From positions 1 through 28,931 of the forward strand of contig CAAGJQ010000073.1 in NCBI GenBank assembly GCA_900770295.1: DNA of 28,931 nucleotides, in the 5' to 3' direction. This document shows positions 22,892 to 28,312 of the stretch, piece after piece. Position 1 is the stretch's first letter. Each line of letters opens with the position of its first letter. The notes beneath the pieces were generated by a model, which saw nothing but the letters and a program-made list of their open reading frames with translations, did no database searches and was not told where the DNA came from. A program made the position numbers and the translations under genes. Origin of the DNA: an uncultured Oscillibacter sp. GTDB lineage: Bacteria > Bacillota > Clostridia > Oscillospirales > Oscillospiraceae.

Positions 22892-23533
22892 ATGTGCAAA
22901 TCTCATGAGACCTTATCAAAGAACCTGACAGAGCTCCCGGACGGGGAGCTGTGCCGTCTGGCGGCAGCCGGAGACCGCGATGCGGAGGAGCTGCTGGTCA
23001 CGCGGTACAACCGTCTGGTCCGGACCTGCGCCCGCCCCTTTTTCCTGGCGGGCGGGGACAGCGAGGACCTGACCCAGGAAGGCATGGTGGGTCTTATCAA
23101 AGCCGTCCGGGAATACGACGCGTCCAAGGAGGCGTCCTTCCGGACCTTCGCAGAAATCTGCATACGGAACCGGCTGTATTCCGTTCTCCGCGCTGCGGCG
23201 CGGGATAAGCACAAAGCGCTTAATCAGTCGGTTTCTCTGGATACTCCCGAATTTGACAGTAATTCCTACACCTCTGGTACCAGTAACTTGGCGCAGCGCA
23301 ACCCTGAAGAGAACCTGATCGACAGGGAGCACACAGCAGCCCTCTTATCCGGTGTCCGGAAACAGTTGTCCGAATTTGAAGCGAAGATTTTGGGGTACTA
23401 TTTAGACGGTCTTTCATGCAGGGAAATTGCCGAAGCGGTAGGCAAGCCCCCAAAGTCCGTGGACAACGCTGTGCAGCGCATCCGGCGCAAGGTGGCACAG
23501 CAGCTACTTTCCGGCGATTTCAGCAAACGCTGA
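22892..23533 (+). CDS. sigH: SigH-type sporulation/stationary-phase sigma factor
   Basis: The product has 213 residues. Region 2 contains ELLVTRYNRLVRTCARPFFLAGGDSEDLTQEGMVGLIKAVREYD and SFRTFAEICIRNRLYSVLRAA; the linker reads DKHKALNQSVSL; region 4 reads SEFEAKILGYYLDGLSCREIAEAVGKPPKSVDNAVQRIRRK. This is the SigH pattern of Firmicutes, which in B. subtilis starts sporulation. The only ATG, GTG or TTG in frame before the conserved domain is the ATG at 22892, which lies five bases after a perfect -10 box and lacks a proper ribosome binding site. The mRNA may therefore be leaderless. The family is clear; SigH rather than another small sigma-70 factor is likely but not proven. Confidence 0.88.
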   Translation: MCKSHETLSKNLTELPDGELCRLAAAGDRDAEELLVTRYNRLVRTCARPFFLAGGDSEDLTQEGMVGLIKAVREYDASKEASFRTFAEICIRNRLYSVLRAAARDKHKALNQSVSLDTPEFDSNSYTSGTSNLAQRNPEENLIDREHTAALLSGVRKQLSEFEAKILGYYLDGLSCREIAEAVGKPPKSVDNAVQRIRRKVAQQLLSGDFSKR

Positions 23534-23548
23534 ACGCAATATATTTTT
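23519..23548 (+). terminator. Weak hairpin at the end of the sigH-type gene
   Basis: TTCAGC (23519-23524) and GCTGAA (23529-23534) pair across AAAC and overlap the stop codon; ATATATTTTT follows after a few bases. It may give partial termination. Confidence 0.35.
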
Positions 23549-23571
23549 CTTTTCAAAGAGAGGGTAAAATC

Positions 23572-23853
23572 ATGTACGAAGACAAGACTTTAGTGTGCAA
23601 AGAGTGCGGCAAGGAGTTCGTGTTCACCGCCGGTGAGCAGGAGTTCTATGCAGAGCGCGGCTTCCAGAACGAGCCCCAGCGCTGCAAGGCCTGCCGCGAC
23701 GCTCGCAAGAACGCCGCCCGTGGTCCCCGCGAGTACTTTACCGCTGTCTGCGCTGCCTGCGGCGGCGAGGCCAAGGTTCCCTTCGAGCCCAAGTCCGACC
23801 GTCCCGTCTACTGCAGCGAGTGCTTCGCCAAGATGCGCGAGCAGCAGAGATAA
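23572..23853 (+). CDS. Small zinc-ribbon protein
   Basis: The product has 93 residues from ATG 23572, with GAGAGGG upstream. It contains four CxxC pairs: CKEC near 9-12, CKAC near 38-41, CAAC near 61-64 and CSEC near 81-84, arranged as two zinc ribbons. The first half (LVCKECGKEFVFTAGEQEFYAERGF plus RCKACR) is the 'probable zinc-ribbon' domain found as a short protein in many Clostridia. The second (TAVCAACGGEAKVPFEPKSDRPVYCSECF) is the CxxC-x20-type ribbon also found alone. Function is unknown; nucleic-acid binding is likely for this fold but not shown. Codon use here is the regular high-GC host style, with more C-ending codons than neighbours, suggesting high expression. Confidence 0.8.
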   Translation: MYEDKTLVCKECGKEFVFTAGEQEFYAERGFQNEPQRCKACRDARKNAARGPREYFTAVCAACGGEAKVPFEPKSDRPVYCSECFAKMREQQR

Positions 23854-23885
23854 CAAACATCCCGTTTTGTTTCTTGCAGGAAAAA

Positions 23886-23916
23886 CGGCGTCCGCTGATG
23901 CGGGCGCCGCTTTTTT
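23886..23916 (+). terminator. Intrinsic terminator after the zinc-ribbon gene
   Basis: CGGCGTCCGC (23886-23895) pairs with GCGGGCGCCG (23900-23909) across TGAT; six Ts follow. Confidence 0.9.
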
Positions 23917-23990
23917 GCCCGGAAGAGGGGAGAGGGGACCGCTTTTTCCGGTTTCCGCACGCAAAATCCTCGGTTTTCTCGGATTTTCTA

Positions 23991-24019
23991 TTGAATTCAC
24001 GCGGACAATAGAGTATAAT
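23991..24019 (+). promoter_or_regulatory. Sigma-A promoter for the DUF1858 gene
   Basis: TTGAAT (23991-23996) and a perfect TATAAT (24014-24019) are 17 bases apart. Confidence 0.75.
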
Positions 24020-24067
24020 ACCGGCGATACGGTTATCCGTTGAAATCAGAATTGGAGGAACCTACCT

Positions 24068-24274
24068 ATGATCGAGATTACCAAGGACACCATCATCGGT
24101 GATATTCTGGACATTGCCCCTCAGACCGCTCCCATCTTCCTGTCCATCGGCATGCACTGCCTGGGCTGCCCCTCTTCCCGGGGCGAGACCGTGGAGGAGG
24201 CCTGCATGGTCCACGGCGTGGACGTGGAGAAGCTGCTGGCTCTGGTGAACGAGGAAGCCAACAAGGCCCAGTAA
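24068..24274 (+). CDS. DUF1858-domain small protein
   Basis: This 68-residue protein starts at ATG 24068 after TTGGAGGAACCTACCT. It is a complete DUF1858 domain: ITKDTIIGDILDIAPQTAPIFLSIGMHCLGCPSSRGETVEEACMVHG, with two cysteines in MHCLGCPS and a third in EEAC. The domain is often linked with hybrid-cluster proteins and other redox proteins and is described as a disulfide-containing domain. The role here is unknown, possibly redox or NO/oxidative stress. It has its own consensus promoter and is separated from trmK by a strong hairpin. Confidence 0.88.
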   Translation: MIEITKDTIIGDILDIAPQTAPIFLSIGMHCLGCPSSRGETVEEACMVHGVDVEKLLALVNEEANKAQ

Positions 24275-24284
24275 GGGACCAACG

Positions 24285-24320
24285 GGACGCATACGGGGCT
24301 TTTCCCGTATGCGTCCTTAC
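24285..24320 (+). terminator. Strong hairpin between the DUF1858 gene and trmK
   Basis: GGACGCATACGGG (24285-24297) pairs perfectly over 13 bp with CCCGTATGCGTCC (24304-24316) across GCTTTT. Only TTA follows, so termination may be incomplete and the downstream trmK may be read through. Confidence 0.6.
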
Positions 24321-24342
24321 ACCGACTGCCGGAGGATGACAC

Positions 24343-25050
24343 ATGGCAAAACACCTGGAACTGATGCCCCGGCTGCAATTGCTGGCGGACTGGGTCCCGC
24401 AAGGCGCAAAGCTCGCTGATGTTGGCACGGACCATGCCTACCTGCCCGTGTGGCTGGTGCTCCATGGGCGCGTGGCCTCTGCCATTGCCAGCGACCTGCG
24501 GAAGGGCCCCCTGGAACGGGCCAGAGAGACCGGCCGGACCTACGGTGCGGAGAGCATCGACTTCCGTCTGGGGAACGGCCTGGCCTTCATCCGCCCGGAG
24601 GAGGCGGACACCATCGTCATCGCCGGCATGGGGGGAGAGAATATCGCCTCCATCCTGGCGGCGGCGCCCTGGACGGCGGACGGACAGCACACGCTGCTGC
24701 TCCAGCCCCAGACGAAAGCGGAGGAACTGCGGAGGTTCCTCATGGACCACGGCTATCGCATCGTGCGGGAGGCGCTGGTCCGGGACCGGGGGACCATCTA
24801 TCCGGTGCTGGAGGCCACGGCGGGGGAGATGGACCTCACCCTGGGCCAGCTCTGGGGCGGCGCGCAGCTGCTCCACGACCCGCTGGGGGACCGGTATCTC
24901 ATGGAAAAAATCATTCGCCTGCAGGGGGCTGTGGCGGGCCTGAACCGCTCCGCTGCGGCCGCGGACCGGGAGAAAGCCGACGGTCTGCGGGACATTCTCA
25001 CCGCCCTGCTGGCGATGCGGGAGGAGTGGCGTCATGCCAACGGTACATGA
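24343..25050 (+). CDS. trmK: tRNA (adenine-22-N1)-methyltransferase
   Basis: TrmK methylates N1 of A22 in tRNA using S-adenosylmethionine. The product has 235 residues from ATG 24343, preceded by CCGGAGGATGACAC. The SAM motif is LADVGTDHAYLPVWL at about 24-38; the catalytic-site motif IAGMGGENIASIL follows near 90-102; LLLQPQTKAEELRRFL near 120-135 is also family-typical. The C-terminal 60 residues form a helical coiled domain. The gene overlaps the following nif3-like gene by 17 bases. The same pair (yqfN-yqfO) is adjacent in B. subtilis, which supports both calls. Confidence 0.94.
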   Translation: MAKHLELMPRLQLLADWVPQGAKLADVGTDHAYLPVWLVLHGRVASAIASDLRKGPLERARETGRTYGAESIDFRLGNGLAFIRPEEADTIVIAGMGGENIASILAAAPWTADGQHTLLLQPQTKAEELRRFLMDHGYRIVREALVRDRGTIYPVLEATAGEMDLTLGQLWGGAQLLHDPLGDRYLMEKIIRLQGAVAGLNRSAAAADREKADGLRDILTALLAMREEWRHANGT

Positions 25051-25822
25051 AATCGAACAGGCCCTTTTTGAGCTGGCTCCCGGCGAGGGCGCCATGGACT
25101 GGGACAACGTGGGCCATCTGCTGGGGGACCCGGACAGTGAGGTCTCCCGTGTCCTGGTGGCGCTGGACATCACGGAGGATGTGGCGGACGAGGCCATCTC
25201 CCACGGCTGTGAGCTGATCGTGGCCCACCATCCCGTCATGAACTGCCGGTGGCTGCCGGTGCAGAGCATCCGGGAGGACACGCCCCAGGGCCACCTGCTG
25301 TTAAAACTGCTGCGCAATGGCGTTTCCGCCATCTGCATGCATACGAATCTGGATGTCGCGTGGGGAGGGGTCAACGACGTTTTGGCTGAAAAGCTGAAGC
25401 TGGTCGACCCTGGGCCCCTGTGTGACAACGGCCTGGGCAGGGTAGGCCGGCTGGAGGCGCCCATGGACCTGGCGGACTTCGCACGGTTCGTCTCCCGGTC
25501 CCTCGGCTGCAACGGCGTCCGCTATGCCGGCGCCGGAAAGCCCGTCTGCCGTGTGGCGGTGGGCGGCGGCGCCTGCGGGGAGTTCGAGGACGACGCCATC
25601 CGCGCCGGGTGCGACACCTTCGTCACGGCGGACCTGAGCTATCACCAGTTCCTCGATGCCAAAGGCAAGGGCATCAACCTCATCGACGCGGGCCATTTCC
25701 CAACGGAGGACCCCGTCTGTGAAAAACTCGTGCAGTATGTATCCGACCGGTTCCAGGAGCTGGTCGTCACAAAATCCACTTCCCACCGGGAAGTCATTCA
25801 GTACTACGTTGAAGGAGAGTAA
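25034..25822 (+). CDS. Nif3-like dinuclear metal centre protein
   Basis: The product has 262 residues from ATG 25034, inside the end of trmK with GGGAGGAG upstream. Metal ligands of the Nif3/YbgI family are visible: H65 and H66 in AHHPVMN, D107 in MHTNLDVAWGGVND, and the late DAGHFPTEDP with its His and Glu. Its length matches E. coli YbgI; the PII-like insert found in B. subtilis YqfO is missing. The protein forms hexameric rings in known structures. Enzymatic function is not settled (GTP cyclohydrolase type 1 type 2 naming in databases is uncertain). It ends five bases before yebC, and the three genes look like one operon. Confidence 0.93.
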   Translation: MPTVHEIEQALFELAPGEGAMDWDNVGHLLGDPDSEVSRVLVALDITEDVADEAISHGCELIVAHHPVMNCRWLPVQSIREDTPQGHLLLKLLRNGVSAICMHTNLDVAWGGVNDVLAEKLKLVDPGPLCDNGLGRVGRLEAPMDLADFARFVSRSLGCNGVRYAGAGKPVCRVAVGGGACGEFEDDAIRAGCDTFVTADLSYHQFLDAKGKGINLIDAGHFPTEDPVCEKLVQYVSDRFQELVVTKSTSHREVIQYYVEGE

Positions 25823-25827
25823 TCAAC

Positions 25828-26565
25828 ATGTCCGGACATTCTAAGTGGCATAATATTCAAAAGACCAAGGGCGCGCAGGACGCCAAGCGCTCCGCCGCGT
25901 TCACCAAGATCGCCAAGGAGATCATCGTGGCCGTCAAAGAGGGCGGCGGCTCCGGCGACCCCAACAACAACTCCCGTCTGGCCACGGTCATCGCCAAGGC
26001 CAAGGCGGTGAACATGCCCAACGAGAACATCAAGCGCACCATCGACAAGGCGCTGGGCGCCGGCAGCACCGAGAACTTCGAGGCCGTCACCTACGAGGGC
26101 TACGGCCCCGGCGGCGTGGCCGTCATCGTGGAGGCCCTGACCGACAACCGCCAGCGCACCGCTCCCGAGGTCCGTCACGCCTTCGACAAGTGCAACGGCA
26201 ACCTGGGCGCCCAGGGCTGCGTCAGCTGGTCCTTCGACAAGAAGGGCGTCATCGTCATCGACAACGAAGAGGGCGAGCTGGACGAGGACACCGTCATGAT
26301 GGACGCCCTGGAGGCCGGCGCCGCCGACTTTGAGGCCGACGGTCCCGCTCTGGAGATCACCTGCGACCCCGACGCCTTCAACGATGTGGTGAAGGCCCTG
26401 GAGGAGAAGGGGTACAGCTTTGTCAACGCCGACATCGAGATGGTGCCACAGAATTACATCACGCTCACCGACGAGGGCGACGTGAAGAACATGAACAAGC
26501 TCATCGATATGCTGGAGGATTCTGACGACGTGCAAAATGTCTGGCACAACTGGGACAACGACTGA
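25828..26565 (+). CDS. yebC: YebC/PmpR family regulatory protein
   Basis: The product has 245 residues from ATG 25828; GGAGAG lies ten bases upstream at the end of the preceding gene. The start MSGHSKWHNIQKTKGAQDAKRS is highly conserved in the family, as are the segments NMPNENIKRTIDKALG, YEGYGPGGVAVIVEALTDN and FDKKGVI. Members have been described as DNA-binding regulators, and more recent work implicates some in relieving ribosome stalling at proline stretches. In many bacteria yebC sits next to ruvCAB; here it lies 5 kb away, in an operon with trmK and nif3. A perfect hairpin terminator follows, and directly behind it starts the foreign AT-rich element. Confidence 0.96.
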   Translation: MSGHSKWHNIQKTKGAQDAKRSAAFTKIAKEIIVAVKEGGGSGDPNNNSRLATVIAKAKAVNMPNENIKRTIDKALGAGSTENFEAVTYEGYGPGGVAVIVEALTDNRQRTAPEVRHAFDKCNGNLGAQGCVSWSFDKKGVIVIDNEEGELDEDTVMMDALEAGAADFEADGPALEITCDPDAFNDVVKALEEKGYSFVNADIEMVPQNYITLTDEGDVKNMNKLIDMLEDSDDVQNVWHNWDND

Positions 26566-26575
26566 GCAAACAAGC

Positions 26576-26606
26576 GAGGGACGGCGAAAGCCGTCCCTCT
26601 TGTGTT
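26576..26606 (+). terminator. Intrinsic terminator after yebC
   Basis: GAGGGACGGC (26576-26585) pairs with GCCGTCCCTC (26590-26599) around a GAAA tetraloop, followed by TTGTGTT. It is the last stretch with host-like composition before the mobile element. Confidence 0.9.
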
Positions 26607-26608
26607 CT

Positions 26609-26648
26609 CATATTATTGAACAAAAGTTAAGTTTTGTTCAATAATATG
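26609..26648. repeat. Perfect 17-6-17 palindrome at the element edge, possible dif-like attachment site
   Basis: CATATTATTGAACAAAA (26609-26625) and its exact inverse (26632-26648) flank GTTAAG. The central 28 bases (26615-26642) have the 11-6-11 layout of a XerC/D dif site. The right arm TTTTGTTCAAT agrees with the E. coli XerD half-site TTATGTTAAAT at nine of eleven positions, from memory. It may also be an operator. Confidence 0.5.
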
Positions 26649-26659
26649 ATGGAAAACGA

Positions 26660-26706
26660 AGTCAAATAAATTTTATTTGACTACAAATATAATAACAAAT
26701 GTAGTC
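26660..26706. repeat. Two overlapping inverted repeats, possible operator region
   Basis: AGTCAAATAAA (26660-26670) and TTTATTTGACT (26672-26682) are exact inverses around one T. GACTACA (26679-26685) pairs with TGTAGTC (26700-26706). They share GACT, so the two folds compete. They lie just upstream of the promoter at 26725. Confidence 0.55.
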
Positions 26707-26724
26707 ATAAAAAATCAATAGAAA

Positions 26725-26753
26725 TTGAAAAAAAGTTGCAAAAAACATATAAT
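26725..26753 (+). promoter_or_regulatory. Sigma-A promoter for the ribbon-helix-helix gene
   Basis: TTGAAA (26725-26730) and TATAAT (26748-26753) are 17 bases apart, 18 bases before the ATG at 26771. Confidence 0.75.
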
Positions 26754-26770
26754 CACAGCGAGGTGATATA

Positions 26771-26926
26771 ATGGAAAGAAAGAGAGTACAGCCCACATCA
26801 ATAAGATTATCAGAAGATCTATATAATAAAATTAAAGAAGATGCAGAACAAGAAAAACGCAGTATGACCGGGCAAATTGAATACATGCTACTACAATACT
26901 ATGAATTAAAAAAACTCTTTAAATAA
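26771..26926 (+). CDS. Ribbon-helix-helix (CopG/Arc-like) small DNA-binding protein
   Basis: This 51-residue protein starts at ATG 26771, ten bases after AGGTGAT begins. The pattern RVQPTSIRLSEDLYNKIK followed by AEQEKRSMTGQIEYML is a ribbon-helix-helix fold: a short beta strand for DNA contact, then two helices joined at a turn around RSMT. Such proteins are repressors of small phages and plasmids, or antitoxins. The palindromes just upstream of its own promoter (26660-26706) are likely binding sites. Codon use is strongly AT-rich, unlike the host. The next gene follows after 13 bases in the same direction. It may act as the phage repressor; this is inference. Confidence 0.8.
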   Translation: MERKRVQPTSIRLSEDLYNKIKEDAEQEKRSMTGQIEYMLLQYYELKKLFK

Positions 26927-26939
26927 GTTGGAGAAAAAA

Positions 26940-27161
26940 ATGACAATATTAGAAGAATTAAGAATAAAGGAAGAGGTAGCACCAAACACATTTGCAATTA
27001 CAAAACTCGCAGAAGAGACAATATACCACTGGTCAAAACAATTAAACTGCTCAGAAGATGAGGCAGTAGACGTACTAATCCGATATATGGGACTAACAGA
27101 AAACATCAATAAATTTTTAGATGATATAAATGAAAAATTTAAAATAGAAGCATGGATTTAA
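26940..27161 (+). CDS. Small acidic protein of unknown function
   Basis: The product has 73 residues from ATG 26940, with GGAG at 26930-26933; an in-frame TTG at 26928 would place the ribosome binding site inside the gene and is unlikely. No signal peptide or membrane helix is visible. The sequence is helical and acidic (EELRIKEEVAPNTFAITKLAEETIYHW, then DEAVDVLIRYMG). I do not recognise the family. Because it follows the ribbon-helix-helix gene by 13 bases, the two are in one transcript, which ends at the terminator at 27161. A partner of the repressor, a toxin of a toxin-antitoxin pair or a phage regulator are all possible. Confidence 0.65.
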   Translation: MTILEELRIKEEVAPNTFAITKLAEETIYHWSKQLNCSEDEAVDVLIRYMGLTENINKFLDDINEKFKIEAWI

Positions 27162-27190
27162 ACTAGAGCCCAAAAGAATCTAGTTTTTTT
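27161..27190 (+). terminator. Terminator between convergent phage transcripts
   Basis: AACTAGA (27161-27167) pairs with TCTAGTT (27179-27185), followed by TTTTTG. It includes both stop codons: the TAA of the plus-strand gene and the TAG of rep. Confidence 0.75.
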
Positions 27191-28160
27191 GCTCATTTTC
27201 AATAGATCTATCACGTCGTCGCTTAGGCGAATACTGATCAAGCAGCTGCTTATATTTAGGAGAAAGCTCACAAGGCCGAGATCTAATACGATCTAAGAAA
27301 TCCTGACGGCCATGGATCTCCAAAGCAACAGCGATTGCGTTACCAGCCTGGGAGAATACGAAGTTATCCAACTGCATGATATTATACTCTTCACCTGGCT
27401 TCACATAGAGCCGGATCCGGCTAATACCCTCTATCAGATCTTCCCAATACTGCTTCATCGGCCAACGCCATCTATTAGAATCGCCAGACTCATCTACAAA
27501 GCGAACATAGTTTACCAGGACACCACGGAACTTGACGCCGATCGGCTCCGGCTCCATGACAAAGGCAAGTGCGCGATCACCACGAAGCTGCATCTCAACT
27601 CGGACCCAATGCTGGGAATCAGGGAGGCCCCGCTCAAAAGCCTTATCATAAATACGAAACATGATCTCACTGGATTTCCGACCAAAATAAATCGTCTTAC
27701 CAGATTTCTTTTTACCATCTACAATTTCTTCTTGTACAGTTACTTTCCTAAATTTAGAGACATACTCCCGATCATGGGTATCAAGAAAGAGCTGCTCCAT
27801 ATCCAGGATACCGGAATGATCATCGAAAGCGACATCCAAACGAGTCATGTGAAACTGCTGCGGGTTATCCTGAAAAATCTGAAAGAGACCATCAAAATCA
27901 CCGGTACCCTCAGACTCAAATACCCGGCAGCCTTGACCGGACATATTCAAACAGGTACCCATACCCTCATTACCATCATAATAGATTGAGATATTACGGT
28001 AATAGATACCTTTGCGATAGCCATTGTGACCATACTCCATCTCGTCCCAAGAGACATCCTCAAGACCCAGCAGCGGAAGCCAGGACTGCGGATCATCATC
28101 CTTTGAGCTGACAGTAAGCCAGTCATACAAGATAACATTCTCTTGAATATCACTTTTCAT
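27180..28160 (-). CDS. Rolling-circle replication initiator, Rep_trans/MOBT type
   Basis: The product has 326 residues. It nicks one DNA strand at an origin and stays bound through a tyrosine. The Rep_trans pattern is complete: MTRLDVAFDDHSG at about 105-117 (conserved RLD..), GKTIYFGRKSSEIMFRIYDKAFERG at 154-178 with the likely catalytic Y171 in RIYDK, and VRVEMQLR at 187-194 with the acidic metal ligand E189. This family contains pT181 RepC and the relaxases of Tn916 and ICEBs1, and also initiators of Gram-positive filamentous phages. A hairpin matching the nic site of those relaxases lies 30 bases upstream of its ATG (28190-28213), so the origin is next to the gene. The zot-like gene lies directly upstream in the same direction. 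Confidence 0.9.
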   Translation of the reverse strand: MKSDIQENVILYDWLTVSSKDDDPQSWLPLLGLEDVSWDEMEYGHNGYRKGIYYRNISIYYDGNEGMGTCLNMSGQGCRVFESEGTGDFDGLFQIFQDNPQQFHMTRLDVAFDDHSGILDMEQLFLDTHDREYVSKFRKVTVQEEIVDGKKKSGKTIYFGRKSSEIMFRIYDKAFERGLPDSQHWVRVEMQLRGDRALAFVMEPEPIGVKFRGVLVNYVRFVDESGDSNRWRWPMKQYWEDLIEGISRIRLYVKPGEEYNIMQLDNFVFSQAGNAIAVALEIHGRQDFLDRIRSRPCELSPKYKQLLDQYSPKRRRDRSIENEQKN

Positions 28161-28189
28161 AACTTTTCAACTGCCTTTATGTAGGTAGT

Positions 28190-28213
28190 ACCCCCCTGTT
28201 AGTGTAGGGGGGT
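28190..28213 (-). other. Putative double-strand origin / nic site of the rolling-circle initiator
   Basis: ACCCCCC (minus strand 28213-28207) and GGGGGGT (28196-28190) form a 7-bp stem around the ten-base loop TACACTAACA. The string CTAACAGGGGGGT on the minus strand is, from memory, the same as in the oriT nic sites of ICEBs1 and Tn916, whose relaxases belong to the family of the adjacent Rep. Nicking would be expected at or next to the CTAACAG stretch. Confidence 0.75.
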
Positions 28214-28216
28214 TAA

Positions 28217-28234
28217 GGAAAGTCGCAACTTTCC
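28217..28234. repeat. Hairpin in the phage intergenic region
   Basis: GGAAAGT (28217-28223) pairs perfectly with ACTTTCC (28228-28234) across CGCA. It lies three bases beyond the nic hairpin. Confidence 0.7.
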
Positions 28235-28244
28235 CGAAAAGATA

Positions 28245-28264
28245 GGCAGCTCTGAGGAGCTGCC
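28245..28264. repeat. Hairpin in the phage intergenic region
   Basis: GGCAGCTC (28245-28252) pairs perfectly with GAGCTGCC (28257-28264) across TGAG. Confidence 0.7.
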
Positions 28265-28266
28265 GC

Positions 28267-28312
28267 ACTACGTAAGTAATGACAGCCTAAAGGCCATCAT
28301 TACTTACGTAGT
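28267..28312. repeat. Long hairpin overlapping the end of the zot-like gene
   Basis: ACTACGTAAGTAATGA (28267-28282) and its exact inverse (28297-28312) form a 16-bp stem; the 14-base loop has a small GCC/GGC stem. The right arm contains the stop codon of the zot-like gene. It could be a single-strand origin, a packaging signal or a processing site. Confidence 0.7.

Noticed and set aside
26600..26770. tRNA gene or tRNA fragment as phage attachment site
   Set aside because: No cloverleaf or CCA-type 3' end is visible at the junction; the palindrome is the only candidate.
26928..26939. TTG start for the small protein after the ribbon-helix-helix gene
   Set aside because: It would put GGAG inside the coding part; ATG 26940 has that GGAG at a suitable distance.
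27312..27989. Plus-strand open frame opposite rep
   Set aside because: No ribosome binding site and no recognisable motif; the minus strand encodes a complete Rep_trans pattern.
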